Assembly: GCF_903819335.1 (NCBI RefSeq)
Contig: NZ_CAIJDE010000043.1
Span: forward strand, 224,556-288,555
Source: Flavobacterium panici
GTDB taxonomy: Bacteria > Bacteroidota > Bacteroidia > Flavobacteriales > Flavobacteriaceae
Direction of reading: 5' to 3'
Length of the DNA: 64,000 nt
Shown here: positions 15,830 through 24,267 of the stretch, piece by piece
Layout: each line of letters begins with the position of its first letter
Position numbering within the stretch: position 1 is the stretch's first letter
Made by a program: the position numbers and the translations under genes
Notes under the pieces: generated by a model
What the model saw: only the letters and a program-made list of their open reading frames with translations
Told to the model about the DNA's origin: nothing
The model's database searches: none

Positions 15830-17149
15830 TTAAACTTTATCTTTTTTATAAACTCTCTCTTGTCCGTTATGATAAATTCTTTTTATCGCTGTTAAAGATT
15901 TTTTCTCGAAAACAATTTTTATACGATATTCATCTGTTCCATCAACCAGAAATAAATCTTTTTCAATTGGAGTCAATAAAAGAGTAACGATATTATTCCA
16001 TCTGTAATATAAATTATCCCCTTCATAAACCAATTCAGATTTTCCATATTTGCCTTGATATGATTTTAAAACAGCATTATCAACATGTAATGGTTTTTGT
16101 CTGTTTTTAATAACCGGAATAAACCAGTTAAGATTATTTAATGAATCTTTATTTTTTAAGGCTAAATTTTTCAAAGCTAATAAATGAGACGTATTTATGG
16201 CTTCTTCGCTCTTACATAAAACATCCGGCATAACGCCTTTTCCTTCAAAATCCAGATTCGTAACCGGATCTTTGACTTCGCCAAAAGGTATATTTACAGA
16301 AAAACCATTTGATATTCCTACCCGGTTTATTGGGTGCGCTCCACCAGCCGTTTTTTCGCCCACAATCGTAACACGTTTTAAATTTTGAAGCGAATAACTC
16401 ATCCATTCTGCAGCAGAAAATGTAACGGAACTTGTTAGAATATAGATATCTATATCGGCCAGACGTTTACCGGGAACAGACGGAAGCAGCCACATTTCTC
16501 TTTCAATTTTTTTTCTGTTTTTCTCGTAATAATAATATTTATAAAGCGGTAATTCTTTATTCGAATAAAAATAACTGCTAATAAACTGCCCCATTTCCAT
16601 TGCCCCGCCATTATTTTTACGCAAATCAATAATCAGTGCATCTGTATTATTTAAAAACTGCATCACAGAAGCGGCTGTTTCGCTCCCAATTGCAGGATCT
16701 TCAAAATAATCAAATGCTAAATAGCCAATATTTCCCTCTAAAATACGTACTTGCTGAAATCCGAAATTCCTGTTTTTTGCCTCAATTAATTCTGCCGCTT
16801 TAATTTTTTCCTGTGCCTTTTTATCTTCATTTTTTTGCAGAGGATCAGTCCATTCCGGATCATACATTACTCTAAAATGTAAATCTTTGCTAACCTCTAA
16901 AAGGTCCATAGTAAGTTTTGAGGCAAATTCATTTGGCGTTACACTGTTTTTATAAACTCCTGCATTAAAATTCTCTTTCAATTTTTTCTGAATACTTTCA
17001 ATTGCATTCGGTCTAATGTAAAATTCTTCGAGTTCTTTACCCAGCGAATCGATAACTTGTTTTTTACTTAACTCCGTAAAATCAGGTTCTTTTTGTGCGT
17101 ATACACCAATTGATAATAGCAGTAATATCACATTTATAAGTTGCTTCAT
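15830..17149 (-). CDS. S41 family (C-terminal processing-type) peptidase, exported
   Basis: 439-residue serine peptidase of the tail-specific protease superfamily. A signal peptide spans about 1-18 (ending VYAQ). The N-terminal helical region at 20-130 resembles the tricorn-core/interphotoreceptor-retinoid-binding type, without an obvious PDZ domain. The fold-defining DLRKNNGG is at 175-182 and the nucleophile Ser245 is in VTFSAAEW. EKTAGGAHPINR follows as expected. The last ~90 residues form a beta domain. Its start is only 5 bp from the stop of the MarR gene upstream, so both are transcribed from the promoter at 17628-17657 and the protease is presumably under MarR control. Confidence 0.88.
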   Translation of the reverse strand: MKQLINVILLLLSIGVYAQKEPDFTELSKKQVIDSLGKELEEFYIRPNAIESIQKKLKENFNAGVYKNSVTPNEFASKLTMDLLEVSKDLHFRVMYDPEWTDPLQKNEDKKAQEKIKAAELIEAKNRNFGFQQVRILEGNIGYLAFDYFEDPAIGSETAASVMQFLNNTDALIIDLRKNNGGAMEMGQFISSYFYSNKELPLYKYYYYEKNRKKIEREMWLLPSVPGKRLADIDIYILTSSVTFSAAEWMSYSLQNLKRVTIVGEKTAGGAHPINRVGISNGFSVNIPFGEVKDPVTNLDFEGKGVMPDVLCKSEEAINTSHLLALKNLALKNKDSLNNLNWFIPVIKNRQKPLHVDNAVLKSYQGKYGKSELVYEGDNLYYRWNNIVTLLLTPIEKDLFLVDGTDEYRIKIVFEKKSLTAIKRIYHNGQERVYKKDKV

Positions 17150-17154
17150 CTTTA

Positions 17155-17592
17155 TTATTTTTTACAATTTGAAATTATTTTATGCAGTAATTTGTCCAGT
17201 AATTCAATTTCGTCGAATGATAATCCGTCAAGAGCAGTTTTACGGTTTAGGTTAAAAACAGGCGTTAGTAAAACAATTGTTTCCCTGCCTTTTTCTGTAA
17301 TTACAAGCTTTGATTTTCTTTTATCAATTTCATTTGCTTCTCTTATCAAATAATCTTTTTTAACCATTAATTCGATAATTCTTGTAATGGAAGCGTTATC
17401 CTTAAAAATTAATTTGGCAATTTCAATTTGAGAAATTTTTTCATTTTCATTTAAAATAATTAACACCAAACATTGATCAACAGTAATATCACTTACTACT
17501 TTCTCAATGTTTTTTTGGCAAACTTTCCTATATTCTTTTATAGCCTGTTCTATGGTATAAAGAACCGTTCCTGTTGGATTTTTCTGCTTCAT
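17155..17592 (-). CDS. MarR family transcriptional regulator
   Basis: 145-residue winged-helix regulator. The DNA-binding core is ISQIEIAKLIFKDNASITRI (helix-turn-helix, about 55-75) followed by the wing DYLIREANEIDKRKSKLVIT, where the Asp-x-Arg of the MarR wing is conserved. It is first gene of a two-gene operon with the S41 peptidase. Two copies of the palindrome TATTTGATATATCAAATA lie immediately upstream and overlap its promoter elements. Autorepression relieved by a small ligand is therefore likely; the ligand is unknown. Confidence 0.9.
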   Translation of the reverse strand: MKQKNPTGTVLYTIEQAIKEYRKVCQKNIEKVVSDITVDQCLVLIILNENEKISQIEIAKLIFKDNASITRIIELMVKKDYLIREANEIDKRKSKLVITEKGRETIVLLTPVFNLNRKTALDGLSFDEIELLDKLLHKIISNCKK

Positions 17593-17615
17593 TTTAAATA
17601 AGTTATATTTAAATT

Positions 17616-17660
17616 TATTTGATATATCAAATATATATAATTATTTGATATATCAAATAA
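17616..17660. promoter_or_regulatory. paired 18-20 bp palindromes, probable MarR operators over the promoter
   Basis: Palindromes at 17616-17633 (TATTTGATATATCAAATA) and 17641-17660 (the same with one extra base each side) are centred 26 bp apart, about 2.5 helical turns. On the minus strand the distal palindrome supplies TTTG (17654-17657) and the proximal one overlaps TATATTTG (17628-17635), 18 bp apart, giving the -33 and -7 boxes. Bound repressor would cover both. Confidence 0.85.
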
Positions 17661-17807
17661 AATATTTCACATGATAATCCTGTTTCAACTCTCAGGAAAT
17701 AACAATTTTATATTTATTTGAAACAAAAGAGTTATCCCAAGAAGAATACTTTTCATTTTTGCGGGTTATATTTGTAGTTAGCGATCCCAATAAATACCAC
17801 ACAAATT

Positions 17808-19265
17808 ATGAGAAAAAGTCTAATGCTGCTTTTATTAGTAATTCCTTTCATTAGCAGTAAAATAACCGCCCAAAGTAAAAGCCAAAAACCCAATATCGTT
17901 ATTATCAATATGGATGATATGGGTTATGGAGATACTGAACCTTACGGAATGACGGGAATCCCTACTCCACACTTTAATCAGGTGGCGAAGGAAGGAATGC
18001 GTTTGACTAATTTTAACTCGGCTCAGGCTATTTGTACGGCATCGAGAGCGGCTTTATTGACAGGATGTTATCCAAACCGAATTGGAATGTCGGGCGTACT
18101 GCTTCCGGGAGCAAAACATGCCCTAAATCCAAAAGAAGAAACAATCGCTTCACTTTTGAAAAAATCAGGCTATAAAACCGCTAATTACGGCAAATGGCAT
18201 TTAGGAAATAATTTGCCATACTGGCCTACAAATTATGGATTTGACGAGTTTTTCGGGATTCCGTATTCTCATGATGTATGGCCAATTGATTACGACGGCT
18301 ATTCATTGGTAACCGATCCTAAAGATCTGCGTTCTACCTTTCCTCCTCTTCCATTAATCAGTAATACGACTGTTATAGATACTATTAGAAACATAAAAGA
18401 GGCGTCTAAATTAACTACACTTTTTACCGAAAAAGCAGTGGGATTTATCAAGAAAAATAAAAAGCAGCCGTTCTTTTTATATCTCACGCATCCGCTTCCG
18501 CACGCGCCTTTAGCTGTTTCAGATAAATTTAAAGGCAAAAGCGAATTGGGACTTTTTGGAGATGTTATTATGGAAATTGACTGGTCTATTGGTGAAATAT
18601 TAAAAACTTTAGACCAGGAAGGACTTACCAAAAATACGGTTGTAATTGTAACCAGCGATAATGGTCCGTGGCTCTTTTTTGGTGACAATGCAGGATCATC
18701 AGGAGGTTATAGAGAAGGAAAATCAACCACTTGGGAAGGCGGAACCAGAGTTCCGTTTTTGATTCGCTGGCCCGGAAAAATAGAAGCCGGAACTGTAAAC
18801 GGATCTCTTATGACGAATATGGATCTTTTACCAACAATTGCCGACATAACCAAATCTGCTTTGCCCGAAAATAAAATTGATGGTCTGGATTTTCTTTCTT
18901 TACTGACAGGAAAAACGAATAAAGGTCCCAGAGATACTTTCTATTATTATTTTGGTGTAGGAAGCAATAATCTTGAAGCCATTCGTTACAAACACTGGAA
19001 ATTGGTTTTCCCGCACAAAAGCACATCATACAATAAAAACCTGACTGGTAAAGGTGGTTTACGAGGAAAAGGCGCTGTAGTCGAAGTTCCGCTTGCGTTA
19101 TATGATCTGGCGCACGATCCGGGTGAAGTTCGTGATGTTCAGGAATTATATCCTGAAATTGTAGCAGAGATTCAAAAAATAGCCGAAACTGCCAGAGAAG
19201 ATCTTGGTGATGATTTGACTAATAAAGTCGGAAAGAACGTTAGGAAACCTGCAATTGTTGAATAA
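17808..19265 (+). CDS. secreted type I arylsulfatase
   Basis: 485-residue sulfatase of the alkaline-phosphatase superfamily that hydrolyses sulfate esters. A signal peptide covers 1-21 (ending ITAQ). Metal ligands Asp36-Asp37 lie in INMDDMGYGD. Cys76 in CTASR is the residue matured to formylglycine (C-x-A/P-S-R signature), followed by AALLTGCYPNR. YGKWHLG (about 127-133), HPLPHAP and VTSDNGPWL supply further active-site residues. It is probably periplasmic or surface-exposed and acts on sulfated sugars, consistent with the carbohydrate-targeted dehydrogenase nearby. No SusC/SusD pair or maturase is present. TATATTTG at 17767-17774 is a candidate -7 promoter box. Confidence 0.93.
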   Translation: MRKSLMLLLLVIPFISSKITAQSKSQKPNIVIINMDDMGYGDTEPYGMTGIPTPHFNQVAKEGMRLTNFNSAQAICTASRAALLTGCYPNRIGMSGVLLPGAKHALNPKEETIASLLKKSGYKTANYGKWHLGNNLPYWPTNYGFDEFFGIPYSHDVWPIDYDGYSLVTDPKDLRSTFPPLPLISNTTVIDTIRNIKEASKLTTLFTEKAVGFIKKNKKQPFFLYLTHPLPHAPLAVSDKFKGKSELGLFGDVIMEIDWSIGEILKTLDQEGLTKNTVVIVTSDNGPWLFFGDNAGSSGGYREGKSTTWEGGTRVPFLIRWPGKIEAGTVNGSLMTNMDLLPTIADITKSALPENKIDGLDFLSLLTGKTNKGPRDTFYYYFGVGSNNLEAIRYKHWKLVFPHKSTSYNKNLTGKGGLRGKGAVVEVPLALYDLAHDPGEVRDVQELYPEIVAEIQKIAETAREDLGDDLTNKVGKNVRKPAIVE

Positions 19266-19289
19266 GTTTTTGTGAAATGTAAAAATATA

Positions 19290-19665
19290 CCACAAAGTCT
19301 CTAAGTCGCAAAGTTTTTTTCTCATTTTATGTCATTTCGACTGAAAGGAGACTCGAGCGATAGCGAATAGGCGAAGCAAATAGCACTAGAAACTCGACAA
19401 AGATTGGCGATTCTCTTTGTAAATTTACGAGTGCGATTTCTGCTTTCAGTCGAAATGACAAACAATACGTTTTAGAATATAAAAATCAATTGCCTCCAGC
19501 TTTAGCTGGAGGTTTTTATTTCAATAGCAAAAAGGCTTCAGCCGAACTAGTAAAGTTCGGCTAAAGCCTTTTCTTTGCCTGTATTTTTACATCCAGCTAA
19601 AGCTGGACGCTATTGAATATTTTTCTTTAAACAAAAACTTTGCGACTCTGCGACTTTGCGAGATT
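19290..19665. repeat. nested inverted-repeat cluster
   Basis: The 616-bp gap after the sulfatase holds no gene. An outer shell (TCTAAGTCGCAAAGTTTTT at about 19299-19319, and AAAACTTTGCGACTCTGCGA onward at 19635-19665) encloses two more palindromic units. One is a GTCATTTCGACTGAAAGGAG hairpin at 19330-19459. The other is a CCAGCTTTAGCTGG module at 19492-19616. The remaining sequence to 19881 is AT-rich with no visible signal. Confidence 0.8.
19492..19616. repeat. about 125-bp bipartite palindrome module, copy 1
   Basis: CCTCCAGCTTTAGCTGGAGG at the left, an inner hairpin AAGGCTTCAGCC...GGCTAAAGCCTTTT, and CATCCAGCTAAAGCTGGACG at the right. The same three-part module occurs inverted at 52569-52692. 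The flanking palindromes are each self-complementary and also pair with one another. Confidence 0.85.
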
Positions 19666-19881
19666 AAAAAAATAGTGCCTTCGCGTCTTCGTGGCAAAAC
19701 ATTAAGAACTTAGCTTGCTATTTGAATCTTTTTGCAGCTAAATTTTTACGGTATTTTTTTCAACAATTTTTGTTCGTAATATTCAAAAAAAATAGCAGTA
19801 AAAAAAGGGTTTTGTAATGTACAACTAAACATATTTTCTGTAGTTTTATGATCTGATACCCCCAAATCAATTAAGTAAAGA

Positions 19882-20316
19882 ATGGCTTACAACAACAACG
19901 AATTACTTCGGTTTTTAGATGCTCAAAACAAATTGTATCTAACTGCTCTTGATGAAATTAAGAAAGGTAAAAAGGAATCTCCGTGGATGTGGTGCATTTT
20001 TCCGCAGATAAAAGGAATGGGTTCTACTGATACATCAAAATTCTACGAAATTAAAAATGCCGATGAAGCAATCGCTTTTCTTGAGCATCCAATTTTAGGA
20101 AAACACCTTATAGAAATAACAGAAGAATTAGTCAAAAAAGACGAACTCGAAGCTGTAGATATATTTGGTACGCCAGATGTTGAAAATTTGCAATCCTGTA
20201 TGACGCTTTTTGCAAGTATTCAAAATACAGAACCGGTTTTTCAGGAAGTTTTGCATAAATACTTCGACGGATCTTCTGATTTTCATACACTGCAACTACT
20301 ATACAGTAATTTGTAA
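19882..20316 (+). CDS. DUF1810 family protein
   Basis: 144-residue cytosolic protein matching DUF1810 (sometimes labelled calpastatin). Evidence is the N-terminal LLRFLDAQNKLYLTALDEIK, the signature WMWCIFPQIKGMG (about 36-48), and the AIAFLEHPILGKHLIEIT segment. The length is typical. The biochemical role of the family is not known. It is monocistronic, with a long repeat-filled gap upstream and a regulated locus downstream. Confidence 0.9.
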   Translation: MAYNNNELLRFLDAQNKLYLTALDEIKKGKKESPWMWCIFPQIKGMGSTDTSKFYEIKNADEAIAFLEHPILGKHLIEITEELVKKDELEAVDIFGTPDVENLQSCMTLFASIQNTEPVFQEVLHKYFDGSSDFHTLQLLYSNL

Positions 20317-20395
20317 AATCAATAAATTCAGGCGGTTTACTGGTATTTCATTAAAAATATAATGTTGCATTAGTGTATTTCTAAATTAAGATATT

Positions 20396-20415
20396 TATAT
20401 TTGCAACACTGTTGC
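20396..20415 (+). promoter_or_regulatory. -7 box with overlapping 6-1-6 palindromic operator
   Basis: TATATTTG (20396-20403) abuts the perfect palindrome GCAACA-C-TGTTGC (20403-20415). A half-site GTTGCA lies upstream at 20364-20369. The palindrome is the only one of its kind that I noticed in the window and precedes the His/Cys protein, ABC and TonB genes. The 6-1-6 geometry is like that of Fur-superfamily sites, but the regulator is not identified. Confidence 0.5.
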
Positions 20416-20467
20416 GTTTATTTGTTTCATAATGAAACGGTTAAATATCCAGCAGAAATACCACCGA

Positions 20468-20818
20468 ATGAAAAAGAAAATCGTAGTTGTAAATTTACTG
20501 ATGTCTTTTGCAGTATTGTTCGCCATGCTGTTTCAGACGGTTCACTCCTACGAGCATATTTTAAGACAGGCTTCTGAGAAACACTGTGAGCATAAAACTA
20601 TTGCGGGGCAAAAACAAATAACGCACAGCCATTCGGTCGATGCCAATTGTCATATTTGCCATTTTGCCTTTAGTACCTTTATTCCGAATTCTTTTCAGAC
20701 CTTATCATTTCATAAAATAACGGCTGAAACCTCTTATAAATTCTTTTATTCGAAGGTTTATACAGCATTTTTTAAAGGCAGTCTCTTTGCACTGCGTGCA
20801 CCTCCCGCATTCATTTAA
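20468..20818 (+). CDS. small membrane-anchored or exported His/Cys protein
   Basis: 116 residues from the ATG at 20468, chosen because MKKKIVVVNLLMSFAVLFAM forms a proper signal/anchor; an ATG at 20432 would add 12 polar residues. After the hydrophobic segment come His/Cys clusters (HCEHKT, HSHSVDANCHICH) and a C-terminal LRAPPAF. Small proteins with CxxC/His clusters and a terminal R-x-PP signature often sit next to metal-related TonB receptors (DUF2946-like), so metal binding in the periplasm is plausible but inferred. It starts the locus that continues with the ABC ATPase and receptor. Confidence 0.65.
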   Translation: MKKKIVVVNLLMSFAVLFAMLFQTVHSYEHILRQASEKHCEHKTIAGQKQITHSHSVDANCHICHFAFSTFIPNSFQTLSFHKITAETSYKFFYSKVYTAFFKGSLFALRAPPAFI

Positions 20819-21055
20819 TTTACTACATTTTAATTTTTAAATAAAACAGCTTTTTACCTATTCAAAATTGGGTAAAAAGAAATACTATTTTACAGCTGTT
20901 TAGTTCCTTTATTTGGAACTCAAATCAGCCTTTTTATCCTTGTAGTAAATTACCACTTCTCAAAATTAGAAAATCATATTAAGCCTTTACGAAACAAGTA
21001 AAAGCCTGAGGTTTCTATATCTGTTTAAAATCAATTTACCAAATACATAAAAACT

Positions 21056-21751
21056 ATGCTTACAGCAAAAAATCTCACCAAAAAATATGGTGATCATACC
21101 GCTTTGAATTCTTTAAACTTAACCATAAACGAAGGCGAAATCTTTGCGCTTTTAGGGCAAAACGGCGCCGGAAAAACCACTACAATAAATCTTTTTTTAG
21201 GTTTTATCGAACCAACATCGGGAGAATTGGAAATCAATAACATTTCGGTTACTCAAAACAATCAGGAAACCAAAAAACACGTTGCTTACATTCCCGAAAC
21301 TGTAATGTTATATCCCAATTTAACGGGTTTAGAAAACCTAAAATTCTTTTCGTCTCTGGCCGGATTCAAATATTCTGCTGGAGAATTAACTTATTTCCTT
21401 AATAAAGCCGGTTTGCAGGCCGCAGCGCACGATCAAAACTTAGGCGGATATTCTAAAGGAATGCGCCAAAAAGTAGGAATTGCGATTGCGATTGCCAAAA
21501 AAGCAAAAGTGCTTTTACTAGACGAACCTACGAGCGGTTTAGATCCAAAAGCTTCTAACGAATTTTCGCAGATTTTAAAAGAGCTTTCTGCCGACGGTAC
21601 GGCAATTTTAATGGCAACGCATGACATTTTCAGAGCCAGAGAAGTTGCTTCGCACATTGGCATTATGAAGCAAGGAAATTTAGTCACGGTAATCGAAGCC
21701 GATAAAATCTCAGCAAACGAACTCGAAGACTTGTATTTACAAACCGTTTAA
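21056..21751 (+). CDS. ABC transporter ATP-binding protein
   Basis: 231-residue ATPase of the ABC-2/CcmA class. Walker A GQNGAGKTT lies at 34-42. The signature loop is the divergent GGYSKGMRQK (about 128-137). Walker B with the D-loop is VLLLDEPTSGLDP, and the switch His is in MATHD. It should power the two DUF3526-type permeases encoded after the TonB receptor; the ATPase and permeases are thus separated by the receptor gene, 30 bp downstream. Transport direction is uncertain because ABC-2 systems of this type are usually exporters. A 237-bp leader with no recognised RNA element precedes it. Confidence 0.9.
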   Translation: MLTAKNLTKKYGDHTALNSLNLTINEGEIFALLGQNGAGKTTTINLFLGFIEPTSGELEINNISVTQNNQETKKHVAYIPETVMLYPNLTGLENLKFFSSLAGFKYSAGELTYFLNKAGLQAAAHDQNLGGYSKGMRQKVGIAIAIAKKAKVLLLDEPTSGLDPKASNEFSQILKELSADGTAILMATHDIFRAREVASHIGIMKQGNLVTVIEADKISANELEDLYLQTV

Positions 21752-21781
21752 AGGAAAAGATATTTCCAATCAAAGTATAAA

Positions 21782-24073
21782 ATGAAACCTATAATTCTCT
21801 TTTTATTTTTAATAATTGCCACACATTCCATACAATCGCAGACTAATAAAAAAAACACAGACAGTATTGTTCAGGATTCTGTTAAAATGGCCAGAACCGA
21901 ATTACAAACCGTTGAAATCGTGGGGCGTTCGACAAAAAAATACACCAGCGATTATTCATTTGCCGCCACAAAAACAGCCGCTTTAAACAAAGATATTCCG
22001 CAGTCTATCTCAACCATAACCAAAGAACTTATTACAGATAAAGGTGCTTTTTATCTAGCCGATGCCGTAAAAATGGCAAGTGGTGTGATTCCGGCAAGTT
22101 ATTACAATCAATACACGATTCGAGGTATCAGCCAAAATGAAGAAGGTCAGATTATCAACGGAATGCGAACACGTCAATATTATTTTTTACAGCCTTTAAC
22201 GAGTAATATTGAGCGAGTTGAAGTGATTAAAGGCCCGTCGAGTGCGACATTTTCATCTGTAGATCCGGGCGGAAGTATCAATATGGTAACCAAAAAACCT
22301 TTAGCAATTGACCGAAAAGAAATCAGTATGAGCGTGGGCAGTTTCAGCACTTTACGCGAAACGCTTGATTTTACAGGCCCTCTAAACGAATCAAAAACAC
22401 TTTTGTATCGTGTAAACGGTGCGTATCAGCAGGCAAAATCATTTCGTGATTTAGTGAATAATAAATCGTTTTTGATTTCACCTTCCTTCAGTTATATCCC
22501 AAATGAAAAAACTGCCATTAATACGGAGTTGATTTTGAGCGATATGAACGGGAATCTTGACAGAGGCCAGCCTATTTTTGGTGCCGTTGCCGGAAAAACA
22601 AGTTTAAATAAAACTCCAATCAGCTTAAATCTGGGAGCTCCGAGTGATTTTTTTAAGTCGAAAGAAATGATTTTGATGACCAATTTTGCCCATAAATTCA
22701 GTTCAAAAATTGGTTTTAATGCATCATACATGAAACAAACCTGGACAGAAGATCTTCAGGAACACAGAACTACAAATGCATTTGCCGTCGATATAAACAA
22801 TCAGCCTGTAACAAGTCTGGCAATGATGCAGTTTGTGCAGCGTCAGCAAAATTGGGATATCGACAATTTGAATGCTTTTTTAAACTTCGATTTCAAAACC
22901 GGAAAACTTAAACATAAATTACTAACGGGTTACGATTTAAGCAGTTGGAACAAAAATAAAGGCGGCGGGCAAAACGCAGCCAGAGGTTATTTATTAAAAG
23001 ATGGTACGGTTACGAGTTCTTTTGTTTTAGCGAATGCCTCAAATTATCAAACTATTACAGTTGACGGCGTTGTATTGCCAAAACCAAATGTCGAATATTT
23101 CAACCTGAACAATCCCATTTATAAAATTACAAGCCCCGAAGATTATACGCTGAATGTTCGAACTGCACTTCCATCGGCATTAACGACTACAAATGCGGTA
23201 TATATTCAGGATCAGATTCAATGGGAAAAATTTACTTTTTTATTGGGTTTGCGAAACGAATGGTTTGAAGATATTACGAACTACGAAACCAATAACGAAC
23301 TGAAAGTAAAAAAATCGGCTTTGCTGCCAAGAGTTGGAATTACTTATGCCGTAAATAATGCGATAAATGTCTACACAACTTATCTCGAAGGCTATCAGCC
23401 GCAATCGAATACGGTTACTTTAATGCCGCAAACGGGTTCATTACCAGCGGGAAGTTTGTTCGATCCGCTTAAAAGTGATTTGAAAGAAGTGGGAATAAAA
23501 ACAACTTTTTTAGATAACTCAATGAGTTTTAACGCGGCCATTTATGAAATCAGACAGCGCAATATTTTAATGAATGCAAATGATCCTGCAAATCCTGATT
23601 TATTGGTTACAAGAGGTGCAGAACGAAGCCGTGGTTTTGAATGCGATTTAGCAGGTTATATTACGCCCGACTGGCAGATAAATGCTTCCTACAGCTATAT
23701 CGATGCCGAAATTATCAAGGACAATAATCCGGCTTTAATTGGTGCCAGAAAACAAAACACACCAAAAAACAGCGCGAATTTATGGACACGCTACAACTTT
23801 GCTTCTGATTCTGCTTTGCAGGACTTAGGAATTGGAATTGGAATGCAGTATCAAAGCTCAAAAGTGCCTTGGTTTACAAGAGATTTTACACTTCCTGATT
23901 TTACGATTTTTGACGCTGCTTTATTTTACAAACCAAGCAAAAGTAATGTGCAGATTGCTGTAAATGCCGGCAATTTATTAAACAAAACGTATTGGCTTGG
24001 CGCGCAGAATTATTTGCGTTTGTTTCCCGGAAGTCCACGAAACGTAAGCCTTACCGTAACTTATAAATTTTAA
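21782..24073 (+). CDS. TonB-dependent siderophore receptor
   Basis: 763-residue outer-membrane receptor with a signal peptide (1-19, ending SIQSQ). Unlike the receptor at 7.3 kb it has no CarboxypepD_reg domain. The plug (about 60-170) contains KDIPQSISTITKELI, YTIRGISQNEEGQIING and RVEVIKGPSSATFSSVDPGG, typical of TonB siderophore receptors. The barrel ends in NVSLTVTYKF. It lies inside an ABC gene cluster and 30 bp after the ATPase gene, so it is probably co-transcribed. The system may move a metal chelate, with the receptor serving outer-membrane passage. Substrate specificity cannot be read from sequence. Confidence 0.92.
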   Translation: MKPIILFLFLIIATHSIQSQTNKKNTDSIVQDSVKMARTELQTVEIVGRSTKKYTSDYSFAATKTAALNKDIPQSISTITKELITDKGAFYLADAVKMASGVIPASYYNQYTIRGISQNEEGQIINGMRTRQYYFLQPLTSNIERVEVIKGPSSATFSSVDPGGSINMVTKKPLAIDRKEISMSVGSFSTLRETLDFTGPLNESKTLLYRVNGAYQQAKSFRDLVNNKSFLISPSFSYIPNEKTAINTELILSDMNGNLDRGQPIFGAVAGKTSLNKTPISLNLGAPSDFFKSKEMILMTNFAHKFSSKIGFNASYMKQTWTEDLQEHRTTNAFAVDINNQPVTSLAMMQFVQRQQNWDIDNLNAFLNFDFKTGKLKHKLLTGYDLSSWNKNKGGGQNAARGYLLKDGTVTSSFVLANASNYQTITVDGVVLPKPNVEYFNLNNPIYKITSPEDYTLNVRTALPSALTTTNAVYIQDQIQWEKFTFLLGLRNEWFEDITNYETNNELKVKKSALLPRVGITYAVNNAINVYTTYLEGYQPQSNTVTLMPQTGSLPAGSLFDPLKSDLKEVGIKTTFLDNSMSFNAAIYEIRQRNILMNANDPANPDLLVTRGAERSRGFECDLAGYITPDWQINASYSYIDAEIIKDNNPALIGARKQNTPKNSANLWTRYNFASDSALQDLGIGIGMQYQSSKVPWFTRDFTLPDFTIFDAALFYKPSKSNVQIAVNAGNLLNKTYWLGAQNYLRLFPGSPRNVSLTVTYKF

Positions 24074-24095
24074 TTCGTTGAGTTGAAAAATATTT

Positions 24096-24231
24096 AAACA
24101 CATAGAAACATAGATTTTTTTACTAAAGAAGATAATTGAAAGAAACTAGTTTCTAACACAATAGCTATGTGAATTTATGCAAGTGAAACGCCTTTTTTTA
24201 AATCACCTAAAAACTATGTTTCTATGTGTTT
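24096..24231. repeat. MITE-like repeat, copy B
   Basis: Perfect 18-bp terminal inverted repeats AAACACATAGAAACATAG (24096-24113) and CTATGTTTCTATGTGTTT (24214-24231) bound a 136-bp element without coding capacity. Copy A is at 1681-1888. It occupies the 194-bp gap that separates the receptor from the permease genes. Confidence 0.85.
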
Positions 24232-24267
24232 AAACAAATTATACTCAACAGATAAATCTTAATTAAT

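Noticed and set aside
20819..21055. Possible riboswitch in the leader of the ABC ATPase gene
   Set aside because: The 237-bp leader has only short local complementarity, and no known riboswitch core could be recognised by eye.
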